Positions 41,654-51,688 are shown, counted from the first letter of the stretch. The stretch: DNA of 64,000 nt from Hyphomicrobiales bacterium (GCA_930633525.1 CAKNFP010000001.1:1-64000), one strand, 5' to 3'. The notes: a model not told the origin generated them from the sequence alone. Made by a program: numbers and translations.

Positions 41654-43033
41654 ATGTGGCAGCCGCGACTGATCGAAAGCGCCCGCATGAAATATCTCGG
41701 GATCGTCGAGGCGCTCCAGGCTGATATTCAATCTGGCAGGGTTGCGCGGGGGGAGCGGCTTCCGCCGCAACGCGCGATCGCGGAAGCGCTGAAGGTGGAT
41801 CTCACCACGGTGACGCGCGCCTTCAACGAGGCCCGCCGACGCGGCCTCGTCGAGGCCCAGGCCGGACGCGGGACCTTCATCAGCGAGGGGCGTGACGGGA
41901 CGGTCGTGGCCGAGCAGGCGCCTCCGTTGATCGATCTCAGCATGAATATCCCGCCTCAACCGGCCGAGGCGGATTTCAGAAGGGCTTTTCCCCAAGGCAT
42001 CGCGACCATCCTGGGCAGCTCCCGTGGCATGCTGAGCCTGCATTATCAGGCGAGCACCGGCGCGGAGCCGGATCGCCAGGCTGCCGCGAGCTGGCTGGCA
42101 CCGCGACTTGAGGGAGTGACCAGCGATCGGGTCGTGGTCACGGGGGGCGCGCAGAGCGCGCTGTTCGCCGTCTGCGAACTTCTGCTCGGTCGTGGCGATG
42201 GGGTTGCGGCCGGTGCGATGACTTATCCCGGTCTGAAGGCCGTCGCGGCGCAGAAGGGGCTCGTCCTGGAACCGCTGGCCATGGATGATGAAGGCATCAT
42301 TCCCGACGCCTTCGCACAGGTATGCCGTGAAAGGGCGCCAAAGGCGCTTTATCTCATTCCCTCCATCGACAACCCCACGACCGCGACATTGCCCGAGGCG
42401 CGGCGGCGCGCGCTCGTGGCGCTGGCGCGGCAGCATGGCGTCGCGATTATTGAGGATGATCCTTACGCGCCGTTGCGGCCCGAGCGGCGCATCGCGCTCG
42501 CGGAGCTGGCGGGTGACATCACCTGGCATATCGCCACGCTGTCAAAATGCGCGACGCCGGCCTTGCGCGTGGCCTATGTGGTGGCGCCCAGCGCCTCGCA
42601 AGCGCTGCGTCTCGCCGGTGCGCTGCGCGCGACCATTCTCATGGCCCCACCCTTGATGTCGGCGCTGGCCACGCGCTGGATCGTGGACGGCACGCTCGAC
42701 CAGATCGCCAGATCGATCCGCGCCGAGAATGTGGAGCGGCAGAAGCTGGCGGCAACCATTCTGGGCGGGGTGAGCTTCGCGGCGGATCCCCATGGGCACC
42801 ACCTGTGGCTGCGACTGCCGGCCCATTGGCGCGCCGCCGATTTTGCGGACCACGCCGATCGCGCGGGGGTTTCGATCGTGCCGAGCTCGGCCTTCGCCGT
42901 TGTTGCTCATCCGCTCGAAGCCGTCCGGATCTCTCTCGGCGTCGCCCCCGATCGCGGCGCGCTCGAAGACGCCCTGACGCTGCTTGCCGGCCTCATGTCC
43001 CAGCCCTCTCTCGCGGCACGCGCCGTGGTGTGA
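41654..43033 (+). CDS. MocR/PdxR-type GntR regulator with aminotransferase-like domain
   Basis: A 459-residue fusion of an N-terminal GntR winged helix (about 15-75: [36 protein letters not shown]) and a class I aminotransferase-fold domain. The PLP lysine is in [15 protein letters not shown], and [10 protein letters not shown] holds the PLP-binding Asp/Tyr region. Such proteins sense PLP or amino-compound derivatives. ATG 41654 opens with MWQPRL, the usual MocR start, and follows GGGGAACGGG. Confidence 0.9.
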   Translation: MWQPRLIESARMKYLGIVEALQADIQSGRVARGERLPPQRAIAEALKVDLTTVTRAFNEARRRGLVEAQAGRGTFISEGRDGTVVAEQAPPLIDLSMNIPPQPAEADFRRAFPQGIATILGSSRGMLSLHYQASTGAEPDRQAAASWLAPRLEGVTSDRVVVTGGAQSALFAVCELLLGRGDGVAAGAMTYPGLKAVAAQKGLVLEPLAMDDEGIIPDAFAQVCRERAPKALYLIPSIDNPTTATLPEARRRALVALARQHGVAIIEDDPYAPLRPERRIALAELAGDITWHIATLSKCATPALRVAYVVAPSASQALRLAGALRATILMAPPLMSALATRWIVDGTLDQIARSIRAENVERQKLAATILGGVSFAADPHGHHLWLRLPAHWRAADFADHADRAGVSIVPSSAFAVVAHPLEAVRISLGVAPDRGALEDALTLLAGLMSQPSLAARAVV

Positions 43034-43209
43034 TCGGGCGCGGCCGCGTGGGCTTTCCAGGGCATCCTTTCAGCTGTTCTGTCACTGAAAAGTGAAGTAG
43101 AGCGAGATATCGTGCTCATTTTTCCAGGTGATGGAAAATATTTACACCAATGAACTGCTTGGATTTTTGAAATACCCGATGCGTAAATGAATACACATCG
43201 GGTATCCAC

Positions 43210-45069
43210 TCAGACGATTTCAAATCCCTTGGTCAGTTCCAGCGCCTGTCTCTCGAAGAGGCGGCGATAGATGCCGGCCGGTTGACGGATGAGCGCGGCA
43301 TGGCTGCCTTCCTCCACCACCCGGCCGGCGTCGAATACAAGAAGCCGGTCGAGGGACTGCACTGTCGAGAGACGATGCGCGATGACGAGCGTCGTGCGCC
43401 CGACCATCAGCTTCTCCATCGCCTGCTGGATCAGCGCCTCGCTCTCCGAATCGAGGCTTGAGGTGGCCTCGTCGAGGATCAGGATGGGCGCATCCGCGAG
43501 GAAGGCCCGGGCGAGCGCCACCCGCTGGCGCTCACCGCCCGACAGCTTGACGCCGCGCTCGCCCACCAGGGTTTCATAGCCTTTCGGCAGCCTCGTGATG
43601 AAGGCATGCGCGCTTGCCTGCTCGGCTGCGGCGATGATTTCATCGCGGGTTGCGTCCGGGCGCGCATAGGCGATGTTCTCCGCGAGCGACCGGTGAAACA
43701 GGATGGGCTCCTGCTGCACGATGGCTATGCGGCTGCGCAGGCTCGCCTGCTGCATATCGGCGATGTTCTGCCCGTCGATCAGCACGGCGCCGCCCGTCAC
43801 GTCGTAAAGGCGCTGCACCAGCTTGACGAAGGTCGTCTTGCCGGAGCCGGAATGGCCGACAAGGCCGACTTTCTCGCCTGCCTTCACGCGGATCGAGAAA
43901 TCCCGGTAGAGCGGGGTCGGATGCGTGCCATAGCGGAACGAGACATGGTCGAAAGTGATCTCGCCGTGCGTGATCTCGGCCGGCCGCGCGCCGGGGCGGT
44001 CCGCCACGCCGATCGGCTCCTCGTGCAGCTTCACCATTTCCTCCATGTCGTTCACCGACCGCTGGAGATGGCGGATATGCATGCCGACGTCGCGCAGATG
44101 GCCCTGCAGCACGAAGAACAGCGTGAGCACGAAGGTGATGTCGCCTGGGCTCGCCGCGCCGCGCTGCCACAGAACAAGCGCCGAGGCCAGAATGGCGCCC
44201 TGCATGGTGACCATCATCAGGCCCTGCAGGCCCACATTCGTCACGGCGCGGTTCCATGTGCGCCGGGTGCGGCCGCGCCATTTCGTGATGACGCGCGCGA
44301 GTTTGGTGTCTTCGCGTCGTTCCGCGCCGAAGGCCTTGACCACCGCATTGCAGCTCACCGCATCGGCCAGGGCGCCGCCGAGCTTGGTGTCCCAGGCATT
44401 CGACAGTGCCGCGGCGGGCGCGACATAGCCGACGGCCAGAGCGCATGTCACGACGATAAAGACGAGTGAGCCCAGCCCGACGACGAGGCCCATCACCGGC
44501 CAGGTGAAGCCGAGAAGGAGCGTCGCGCCGATGAGGGTGATCAAAGACGACAGCAACGCGACCAGGAGCGTGTCGTTCAACAGATCGAGCGCCCACATGC
44601 CGCGGCTGATCTTGCGTACTGTGGAGCCGGCAAAGCTGTTGGCATGCCAGTCCGTCGAGAGCCGCTGCACCCGCGCGAAAGTCTCCGCCGCCATGTCGCT
44701 CATGATGCGCAGCGTCAGCTTGACGATGCTGATCATCACGAACTGGCGCAGGATGATGGCACCGAGACCCAGCGTCAGCAGGATGGCGAAGGCCGTCCAC
44801 GCGGCATCAACCGTCGCCGGGTTGTCGAAGGAGCCGCGCGCGATCGCATCGACGAGCTTGCCCGCGAAAAAGGGCGTCAGCACTTCGGCTGCCGTCGCCA
44901 GGATGCCGAAGAGCATGATGGCGCTCACACGCCGCCCCTGGGCTGCCCAATGGGCGCCCGTGAAGCGAAAGACAGACACGATGGTGTCGGCACGAAGATC
45001 GATGGGTTTGCGCTGGAGAAAGCGCCAGGCGCGGCGCAGAGCGCGCGCACCCTCTTGAACGGTCGGCAT
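43210..45069 (-). CDS. ABC exporter (fused permease and ATPase)
   Basis: A 619-residue half-transporter. Six hydrophobic segments lie between about 48 and 320. The nucleotide-binding domain has Walker A GHSGSGKT (405-412), signature LSGGERQRVALARA, Walker B ILILDEATSSLD and an H-loop (LVIAHRLSTV). The type resembles MsbA/MdlB-like multidrug or lipid exporters, probably acting as a homodimer since no partner is adjacent. Substrate unknown. Confidence 0.93.
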   Translation of the reverse strand: MPTVQEGARALRRAWRFLQRKPIDLRADTIVSVFRFTGAHWAAQGRRVSAIMLFGILATAAEVLTPFFAGKLVDAIARGSFDNPATVDAAWTAFAILLTLGLGAIILRQFVMISIVKLTLRIMSDMAAETFARVQRLSTDWHANSFAGSTVRKISRGMWALDLLNDTLLVALLSSLITLIGATLLLGFTWPVMGLVVGLGSLVFIVVTCALAVGYVAPAAALSNAWDTKLGGALADAVSCNAVVKAFGAERREDTKLARVITKWRGRTRRTWNRAVTNVGLQGLMMVTMQGAILASALVLWQRGAASPGDITFVLTLFFVLQGHLRDVGMHIRHLQRSVNDMEEMVKLHEEPIGVADRPGARPAEITHGEITFDHVSFRYGTHPTPLYRDFSIRVKAGEKVGLVGHSGSGKTTFVKLVQRLYDVTGGAVLIDGQNIADMQQASLRSRIAIVQQEPILFHRSLAENIAYARPDATRDEIIAAAEQASAHAFITRLPKGYETLVGERGVKLSGGERQRVALARAFLADAPILILDEATSSLDSESEALIQQAMEKLMVGRTTLVIAHRLSTVQSLDRLLVFDAGRVVEEGSHAALIRQPAGIYRRLFERQALELTKGFEIV

Positions 45070-45503
45070 TGCAGGATCTCACAGGATAGCAGACGGCAGT
45101 GTCGCACCGGGCGGGTGCTGCCGGATCAGGTCTTCGGCAAAGCGCAGACGCGACGACAAGGCCCCAAAGGGCTGTCGATTAGCGTGGCATTGGCGCCGAG
45201 CTAGTGGTGTGAGCGTAGTTTCTCATAGTGGCATGTTGGTGCCACAGGATTTGGCCGGCTTCAAGCCGAAACTGGGTGTCACTGGCTCTTTTGATCGCCG
45301 ACTGGTGGATTTGCATCAGTCGTCCCGGCCGTTCGGCTCCTTGTGGACGAGTATTGTCAGCATTGCTGATGAGTCTATCATTATAAGTGAACAATAACTG
45401 GCCCAGTTGGCCAAGAGGGCCGGCAACCCTTGCCGTCAATGTTGACGATATCTGTGACTTGAAGAGGCTGTCTGAAGCGGCGTTGCGCCACACGGGAATG
45501 GTT
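45070..45503. other. Intergenic, divergent region between ABC exporter and GNAT gene
   Basis: No gene supported. A stretch of about 150 bases (45220-45400) has less GC than its surroundings and an open frame on both strands, but no family match was recognised. AT-rich GAGTCTATCATTATAAGTG near 45370-45390 could be promoter sequence for the GNAT gene. Confidence 0.4.
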
Positions 45504-46004
45504 ATGGACATCAGATGCGAAACGCCGGCGGATCAGAAGGCCATTCATGCGTTGGTCCAGGAGGCCTTCCGCAGCGCGCCGCATAGCAGCGGGGCCGAGG
45601 CGCTAATTGTCGATGCCTTGCGCGAGGCCGGTGCGTTGACCCTCTCGCTTGTCGCCGTGGACCAGGGCGTCGTCTGCGGCCATATCGCTTTCTCGCCGGT
45701 CACAGTGGGTGGAGCGGAAATCGGCTGGCACGGCCTTGGGCCTCTGGCCGTGCTCCCCCGCCATCAGCGTCAGGGCATTGGTTCGCAGCTCACCATGGAA
45801 GGGCTTACGAGGTTGCGCGCCGCAAGAAGTCGCGGTTGCGTCGTCCTGGGCGATCCCCTCTATTACGGTCGCTTCGGCTTCCGGGCGCGGGCGGAGTTGA
45901 GCCTGGCCGGCGTGCCGGCAGCTTACTTCCAGGCGCTGCCTTTCAGCACACAGGTGCCGCGCGGGACGGTCGACTATCACGCGGCATTTGCCGCGCGGCC
46001 GTGA
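45504..46004 (+). CDS. GNAT N-acetyltransferase (YhbS-like)
   Basis: A 166-residue single-domain acetyltransferase. The acetyl-CoA loop is GPLAVLPRHQRQGIGSQL, preceded by the beta strands SLVAVDQGVVCGHIAFSPV and followed by GCVVLGDPLYYGRFGF, the YhbS-type signature. Start ATG 45504 has GGGAA upstream; ATG 45498 is also possible. Substrate unknown. Confidence 0.88.
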   Translation: MDIRCETPADQKAIHALVQEAFRSAPHSSGAEALIVDALREAGALTLSLVAVDQGVVCGHIAFSPVTVGGAEIGWHGLGPLAVLPRHQRQGIGSQLTMEGLTRLRAARSRGCVVLGDPLYYGRFGFRARAELSLAGVPAAYFQALPFSTQVPRGTVDYHAAFAARP

Positions 46005-46067
46005 GCGCCTCTCCGCACTGAACCCTCGGCAAAGATACGCCTTGTCAGAGTGGGTTTGTCGAATTAT

Positions 46068-46090
46068 ATAGCTATGCATATAATAGTTAT
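46068..46090 (+). promoter_or_regulatory. Candidate MarR operator (direct repeat) before marR
   Basis: ATAGCTAT (46068-46075) and ATAGTTAT (46083-46090) repeat with a 15-base period in an AT-rich stretch otherwise foreign to this GC-rich window. Located just before the MarR start, the normal place for an autoregulatory site. No experimental consensus was applied. Confidence 0.4.
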
Positions 46091-46112
46091 CTATAGAATG
46101 GTTGCCCCTCCT

Positions 46113-46586
46113 ATGAAATCGGAACTCGGCGCGGCTTTCACATTCGAGCTCGCTACGGCCGGCCGTAAAATGCGCAAGCTTTTCGACCGCTACGTAAGGG
46201 AGCGGGGACTGACGTTGCCGCGCGCCCGCGCCCTCTTGCTTCTGGCGCAGGATCGCTCCTGGAATCAGACCGAACTCGCGGATGCGCTCGAGATCGAGCA
46301 TCCGTCCGTAGTCAGGTTGCTCGACGGTCTCGAGCGCCAGGGCCTGATAACCCGGTGCGCGGTGGCCGGTGATCGCCGCGCCAAGCAGATCGAATTGACC
46401 CTGGCCGCGCAGGCGCAGGTTCGCGAACTCGAGGAATTGACCGAGCGGCTGCGTTTGGACCTGCTGCAAGACATTGATGCCGCGTCGCTCGAAGTGGCTC
46501 TCGGTACCCTGCGTCGCTTCGTTGCCAATGCCGAGCGGGCGGCTGCCGCGCGGCGAGAGGAAGAGAGCAATGTCAGCCTCGGCTGA
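46113..46586 (+). CDS. MarR-family regulator of efflux operon
   Basis: Winged-helix repressor of about 157 residues. The DNA-binding core reads TELADALEIEHPSVVRLLDG, then LERQGLITRCAVAGDRRAKQ (recognition helix and wing with the conserved DRR). The start is uncertain among ATG 46113, ATG 46098 and GTG 46050; none has a strong ribosome site. The 3' end overlaps the MFS gene by 17 bases, implying that it controls that operon. Confidence 0.88.
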   Translation: MKSELGAAFTFELATAGRKMRKLFDRYVRERGLTLPRARALLLLAQDRSWNQTELADALEIEHPSVVRLLDGLERQGLITRCAVAGDRRAKQIELTLAAQAQVRELEELTERLRLDLLQDIDAASLEVALGTLRRFVANAERAAAARREEESNVSLG

Positions 46587-48279
46587 GCAGGCTACGCCGG
46601 TCGGGGCTGCGCAGCATCGCGCCGCGCCGGCGCCGGCGCTCGCGGATGGTGACGCTGCGCCGGGCGAGAGCCAGCAACCGCAACCGGCGGCCGCGCCGCC
46701 TGCTCCGCCGCCGCCAACCCTGAGCCGCGCGGCGATCTTCATGGCTGCCTCCACCTTGCTATGGCTGACGCAGGGGCTCGGCATGAACCTGGTGGCGGCC
46801 AACACGCCACAAATCCAAGGATCTCTGGGCGCCACGCTGACGGAAACAAACTGGCTGATAGCTGCCTATATGGCGCCGAACGTCAGTTTCACCATCCTGT
46901 TGACGAAGATCAGGACGCAGTTTGGCCTGCGGCGCTTTACCGAGATCAGCATCGTCGTGTTCGTGCTGACATCGCTGCTCCATCTCTTCATCTATGATCT
47001 GTGGTCGGCCCTGCCGGTGCGTTTCCTGGCGGGCGCGGCGGCCGCGCCCATATCGACGCTTGGCTTCCTCTACATGCTGGAGGCCTTTCCCCCCGCGAAG
47101 AAGCTGAACTGGGGCTTGAGCCTTGCCCTGATGCTGTCGAGCGCGACGCCGACGATCGCGCGGCTCATCTCGCCCTACCTGCTGGATCTGGGGCAGTGGC
47201 GGCATCTCTATCTGATGGAGATCGGCCTCGCCCTGATTGCATTGCCGGTCGTCTATCTGTTGCCGCTGACGCCCATTCCACACGCCAAGGTTCTGCACTG
47301 GAAGGACTTCATCACCTATCCGCTGATTGCCCTGGGCTTTGGGCTGCTCGCGGTCGTGCTGGCCGTCGGCCGCTACTATTGGTGGTTCGAGGCGCCGTGG
47401 ATCGGTGTCGCGCTTGCGGTTGCCGTGATGGCGATCGCTTGCGCCGCCGCCATAGAGATCAATCGCGACACGCCGCTCATCAATATCCGTTGGCTGACCA
47501 GTCCCGAGATCCTCCATCTCACGCTGACGTTGCTTGTTTTTCGTATGGTCCTGACCGAGCAGACATCGGGTGCGCTGGCGCTTTTCCAGGGGCTCGGCCT
47601 CTTCAACGAACAGAGCCGCCATCTATATCTCGTCATCCTCGCGGCATCCGTCGCGGGCGGACTGGTTTGCGGCGCGATGCTCAAGATCGAGCGCGTGCAT
47701 CCCATGCATGCAGTCGCACTCCTCTGCATCGCAGTCGGAGCCTATATGGACGGCCACGCGACCAGTCTGACGCGACCTGGGAACATGTACGTCAGCCAGG
47801 CGCTGATCGCGTTCGGGGGCGCATTGTTTCTGCCGCCGGCCATGCTGGCGGGGCTGATGAAGACCTTGAAGCAGGGGCCGATGTTCATCACCAGCTTCCT
47901 TGTCGTGTTTCTGTTCACGCAAAGCCTTGGCGGTCTGATCGGCTCGGCGGCTTTCGGGTCGTTCATCATCGTCCGCGAGAAGTTTCACTCGGCGCATCTC
48001 GTCGAGCGCATCGTAATGACGGACCCACAGGTTACAGAGCGCGTGCGCCAGCTCGCTGGCGCATTCGGCAAGGTGCTGACGGACGGCCAGCTCCTCAATG
48101 CCGAGGGACTGGCGATCTTGTCTCAGCAGGTCACGCTCCAGGCGACCGTGCTGGCCTATAACGATGCCTTCCTCCTCATCTCAGCTCTCGCAGCGGCCGC
48201 TTTCACGGTGGTCCTCGTCCAGATGGGGCTCTCCTCTGTCCGCGGCTGGCTTGCGACACGCCGCGCCGCTCACGCCTGA
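46570..48279 (+). CDS. MFS drug:H+ antiporter, EmrB-like (DHA2)
   Basis: A 569-residue transporter with 14 predicted membrane segments starting near residue 45, after a proline-rich cytoplasmic N-terminus. Early motifs ANTPQIQGSLGATLTETNWL and IAAYMAPNVS fit the DHA2/EmrB group. It works with the adjacent HlyD protein to push toxic compounds across both membranes. The ATG at 46570 follows GAGAGG-AAGAGAG. Overlaps marR and precedes the HlyD gene by 28 bases. Confidence 0.9.
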   Translation: MSASAEQATPVGAAQHRAAPAPALADGDAAPGESQQPQPAAAPPAPPPPTLSRAAIFMAASTLLWLTQGLGMNLVAANTPQIQGSLGATLTETNWLIAAYMAPNVSFTILLTKIRTQFGLRRFTEISIVVFVLTSLLHLFIYDLWSALPVRFLAGAAAAPISTLGFLYMLEAFPPAKKLNWGLSLALMLSSATPTIARLISPYLLDLGQWRHLYLMEIGLALIALPVVYLLPLTPIPHAKVLHWKDFITYPLIALGFGLLAVVLAVGRYYWWFEAPWIGVALAVAVMAIACAAAIEINRDTPLINIRWLTSPEILHLTLTLLVFRMVLTEQTSGALALFQGLGLFNEQSRHLYLVILAASVAGGLVCGAMLKIERVHPMHAVALLCIAVGAYMDGHATSLTRPGNMYVSQALIAFGGALFLPPAMLAGLMKTLKQGPMFITSFLVVFLFTQSLGGLIGSAAFGSFIIVREKFHSAHLVERIVMTDPQVTERVRQLAGAFGKVLTDGQLLNAEGLAILSQQVTLQATVLAYNDAFLLISALAAAAFTVVLVQMGLSSVRGWLATRRAAHA

Positions 48280-48307
48280 CCATATGGATCGAGAAACCTA
48301 GAAGATC

Positions 48308-49435
48308 ATGTCCATGTCACACGTCATTCGGGCCAGTGCCGCCATCACGGTCGGTATCGTTGGTGCCTTGCTGATCCTCCAATCCTGGCAGTTGCCACCA
48401 TTCCATGGCTCGGTCGAGACCACGGAGAACGCCTATGTGCGCGGCAAGGTGACGACCCTGAGCCCGCAGGTCACCGGCTATGTCGTTGCCGTCAACGCGC
48501 AAGATTACCAGCACGTGCATGCTGGTGATGTGCTGGTGCAGATCGACGACCGCATCTACCGGCAGAAGCTGAAACAGGCAGAGGCGACGCTCGCGATGAA
48601 GCGCGCGGCGCTGCAGAATTCCGAGCAGAGCCAGCGTGCCGCCGAGGCGCGGATCCGCTCGAGCGAGGCGCAGGTGGCAAGCGCCAACGCGGCCCTCGAC
48701 GTCGCACGCTCGACTGCAGAACGCGTCGAGGCGCTGCTGCCGCGCGGTGCGACGACCCAAAGTGCTGCTGACCAGGCGCATGGCACACTCGCGCAGGCGC
48801 AGGCGGCATTACATCAGGCGGAATCTGCCGTGGAGGTGACGCGCCAGGATCTGCGGTCGATCATCGTCAACAGGAACTCGCTGCAGGCGGAGATCGAGAA
48901 TGCCGCGGCTGCTGTCGAACTGGCGAGGATCGACCTGGACAACACACGCATCGTCGCGCCCGCCGATGGTCAGCTCGGTGAGGTCGGCGCCCGCCTCGGC
49001 CAGTATGTTTCGGTGGGCACGCAACTCGCGGCTCTCGTTCCAGAGCAGGTCTGGGTCGTCGCCAATTTCAAGGAAACGCAGCTCTCGGGCATGAAGGTCG
49101 GCCAGCCCGTCACCCTCACGGTGGATGCCTTGCACGGCGAGACGCTGGCAGGTCGCATCGAGCGGTTCTCGCCCGCCGCCGGCTCCGAGTTCGCGGTGCT
49201 CAAGGCTGACAATGCCACCGGCAATTTCACCAAGGTGACGCAGCGGCTGCCCGTGCGCATCGCGATCGATCCCGACCAGCCATTGGCCAAGCGCCTGGCG
49301 CCGGGCATGTCGGTGGTCGTGACCGTTGATACCGCCGCCAAAGCGTCGGCGGCACTCACCCCCGTTTCGCCCCAGCCGTCTGATCCAAGCCAGGCTCCGA
49401 CTGGCCAGCCCATGGCCGAGCGTCGCTCAAGCTAA
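48308..49435 (+). CDS. HlyD/EmrA-family periplasmic adaptor
   Basis: A 375-residue membrane-fusion protein. An N-terminal anchor (8-28) is followed by the biotinyl-lipoyl half motif (AYVRGKVTTLSPQVTGYVVA), a long alpha-helical hairpin (about 85-215), the second half motif (IVAPADGQLGEVGARLGQYV) and a beta-barrel domain. The C-terminus is Pro/Ser-rich. Completes the marR-emrB-emrA-like efflux operon. No outer-membrane channel gene is in the window. Confidence 0.92.
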   Translation: MSMSHVIRASAAITVGIVGALLILQSWQLPPFHGSVETTENAYVRGKVTTLSPQVTGYVVAVNAQDYQHVHAGDVLVQIDDRIYRQKLKQAEATLAMKRAALQNSEQSQRAAEARIRSSEAQVASANAALDVARSTAERVEALLPRGATTQSAADQAHGTLAQAQAALHQAESAVEVTRQDLRSIIVNRNSLQAEIENAAAAVELARIDLDNTRIVAPADGQLGEVGARLGQYVSVGTQLAALVPEQVWVVANFKETQLSGMKVGQPVTLTVDALHGETLAGRIERFSPAAGSEFAVLKADNATGNFTKVTQRLPVRIAIDPDQPLAKRLAPGMSVVVTVDTAAKASAALTPVSPQPSDPSQAPTGQPMAERRSS

Positions 49436-50161
49436 CTGGACCTTGGCGGCGACAGCCGCTCCCGCGGCCAGTCGGTCTTTGCTGCCGATGAGATGGATAC
49501 GCATGGCCGTGCGCGCATCCTCGGGCGCCTTTGCTTCGATGGCGGCGAGGATGGCGGCATGTTCCTCGTTGAGGTGCTTGAGGTAGTCCTCCCGGTTGGC
49601 GCCGGTGATCTTGAAGGTCTCGAATTTGGTGCGCGGGATGAGTAACTCGCCGAGATAATTGAAAAGCTGCAGGAAATGGACATTCCCGGAGGCCTCCGCG
49701 ATGCTGCGGTGAAAGGCGAGGTCGGCCTGGATTGCATCCTCCCCCGCCTCCGTGGCCTGCACCATCGCCGTCATGGCCTTGCGCATCTGCCTGAGATGCT
49801 TCTCGTCGCGCCGGCAGGCTGCGAGCCCGGCCGCCTCCACCTCGAGCGCGACGCGGAGTTCGAGAACAGCGATTGCCTCATTGACCAGTTTCAGGTCGGG
49901 ATCGTCGATGACGAAGGACCGCAGGGGCACGTGGCGCTGCACGAACACTCCGACGCCCTGACGGGTCGAGACGAGCCCGCCTGCCTTCAGATTGGCAATA
50001 GCCTCGCGCACCACGGTGCGGCTGACGCCGAATTCCTCGATCAGATCCTGCTCGGTCGGCAGTTTTTCGCCACGTGGGTAGTCACCGGCCTGAATACGCT
50101 GGCGCATGATCGTGACGATCTGCTCCGACAGGCTGCCGCGGCGAAATTCTATTCTCGGCAT
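49427..50161 (-). CDS. GntR regulator, FadR subfamily
   Basis: A 244-residue regulator. The GntR winged helix (about 8-75) reads YPRGEKLPTEQDLIEEFGVS, then RTVVREAIANLKAGGLVSTR. The FCD ligand domain follows, with the metal-binding residues Asp (DLAFHRSIA) and His in NEEHAAIL and RIHL. Start ATG 50161 (MPRIEFRRGS). It converges on the HlyD gene with a 9-base overlap of the 3' ends. Likely senses an organic acid; target unknown, though an FAH-family gene lies nearby. Confidence 0.9.
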   Translation of the reverse strand: MPRIEFRRGSLSEQIVTIMRQRIQAGDYPRGEKLPTEQDLIEEFGVSRTVVREAIANLKAGGLVSTRQGVGVFVQRHVPLRSFVIDDPDLKLVNEAIAVLELRVALEVEAAGLAACRRDEKHLRQMRKAMTAMVQATEAGEDAIQADLAFHRSIAEASGNVHFLQLFNYLGELLIPRTKFETFKITGANREDYLKHLNEEHAAILAAIEAKAPEDARTAMRIHLIGSKDRLAAGAAVAAKVQLA

Positions 50162-50485
50162 GATTCTTGTCTCGCCCTGTCCACGTCCTGCGCCACTCCG
50201 CACTGTTAGCCTGCAATCGCCGGACATCATACAAGTAATTGCCGTTCCTGCCACATCGGATCGCGGTGTGGTCCGGAGCCAGCCCGCGGCCGCTTGTGCG
50301 GGCCTGTCCGTGATCGCCGCCGCCCGCTATTGCGGATGCATCGACTGGAAACCCATTGCCGCTTTGTCGCTTCAGCGCCGGAGATGCCAAGATGCCATTG
50401 CTTCCAGAGCAAATCCAAGCCTCCCCGGTCTGGTCCGAGACGCCTATGGTCTGGCCACGCGCCACGGATTCGCATAATACAGGCG
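50162..50485. other. Intergenic, divergent region between GntR and diguanylate cyclase genes
   Basis: No gene supported. ATCATACAAG at 50226-50235 resembles a half site (TTGTATGAT type) bound by some FadR-subfamily regulators and lies about 65 bases before the gntR start. The partner half site is not obvious. Confidence 0.35.
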
Positions 50486-51688
50486 ATGATCGGGGAAGTG
50501 ACAGGTTATGTTATGAGTGGAGTGTGGTTCGTTAGTCTGCTGAATCCGATAATTGCTTCCGTTTTTGCGTCAATTTTCTTTGCATTGTGGCTTTATCAAC
50601 CGTCACGGCGCTATATCATCGACATCTTCGGTGCCGCGTTACTCTATATCGCGGGATGCACCATTCAGATTTCCAGAATTCCTGATGAGGCCGACTACAA
50701 GGCGGCCCTGTCGGCGGCTTTTTATTCGGCCAGTATCATTTTCTTTTTTGTAGGTGTCTTTAAGAGAAAGAATTTGAGGATTGGATATTCCACAATACCA
50801 GTACTTATATTTACAATAGTAATATTGATATTATATTTTTATTATCTCGTAGATAGCCTCTATCTGCGGATCTATATTCTGAATTTCGGCTTCGGCGTCT
50901 TGTTTCTCGTTGCGGCCTATCGTCTTTGGGGTGCGGGCATGGCCGGGGCAGGGGATCGCGTCCTCTTCTGGGTCATTCTCGCGGCTGGCCTTCAGTTTTT
51001 TCCCCGGACCATTCTGGCGCTGGAAGTGTTCGATCGCGGGCTTCTCCCGCACGATTTCGGGTATTCGATTTTCTGGTTGTGGCTCAACTTCACCCTCATC
51101 ATCGTTATCGTCGGCATTGCGCTCGCGGTGTTGTCCGCGGTGGTCCTGGATATCATCGAGGATCTGAAGAAGGATGGCAGCACCGATGCCATGACCGGGC
51201 TGCTCAACCGCCGCGGATTTGAGGAATATGCGGATGCCATGCTCGCCGGGAGAGGCCTGATCAGTATGGTCTATTGCGATATAGATCACTTCAAGGCGAT
51301 TAATGATGCCCACGGCCATGCGGCCGGTGACAGGGTCATCAAGGAATTTGCCGATCTCCTTGCGGCCGAGATGCGCAAGGAGGACATCGCCGGCCGCATT
51401 GGTGGAGAGGAATTCGCGATTCTGCTGCCCGGTGCCGATAGCGAAGGCGCCAGGGCCTTCGCGGAGCGGGTGCGAGGCAATCTGGAAGCGCGCCGTTTCG
51501 ACAGCCGGCCGGGACGTCCGCGTGTGACGGCGAGTTTCGGCATCGCCACCCGACAGGGCGTGGAACAATTGCACGAACTCATGCGTCGTGCCGACAAGAT
51601 GCTTTATGAGGCCAAGCAAGGCGGGCGAAACCGCGTCCACCCGCAGACGCATAACCTATTGGACTTCCCGCCGCAGGAGAAGGCCTGA
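50486..51688 (+). CDS. Membrane-bound diguanylate cyclase (GGDEF)
   Basis: A 400-residue protein that should make cyclic di-GMP. The N-terminus has about six membrane helices (10-37, 43-60, 75-93, 104-120, 128-146, 158-225 region). The catalytic domain (about 230-390) has TDAMTGLLNRRGFEE, the substrate motif CDIDHFKAINDAHGHAAGD and active-site GGEEF at 306-310. An inhibitory I-site RKED (297-300) sits exactly five residues earlier. Start at ATG 50486, with ATG 50513 possible. Part of the membrane region (about 50740-50850) is unusually AT-rich. Confidence 0.92.
   Translation: MIGEVTGYVMSGVWFVSLLNPIIASVFASIFFALWLYQPSRRYIIDIFGAALLYIAGCTIQISRIPDEADYKAALSAAFYSASIIFFFVGVFKRKNLRIGYSTIPVLIFTIVILILYFYYLVDSLYLRIYILNFGFGVLFLVAAYRLWGAGMAGAGDRVLFWVILAAGLQFFPRTILALEVFDRGLLPHDFGYSIFWLWLNFTLIIVIVGIALAVLSAVVLDIIEDLKKDGSTDAMTGLLNRRGFEEYADAMLAGRGLISMVYCDIDHFKAINDAHGHAAGDRVIKEFADLLAAEMRKEDIAGRIGGEEFAILLPGADSEGARAFAERVRGNLEARRFDSRPGRPRVTASFGIATRQGVEQLHELMRRADKMLYEAKQGGRNRVHPQTHNLLDFPPQEKA

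Noticed and set aside
45179..45511. Minus-strand frame of 110 codons with GQLLFTYNDR, briefly compared with the HipA N-terminus
   Set aside because: Only a few residues match, the rest does not, and there is no ribosome site or partner hipB.
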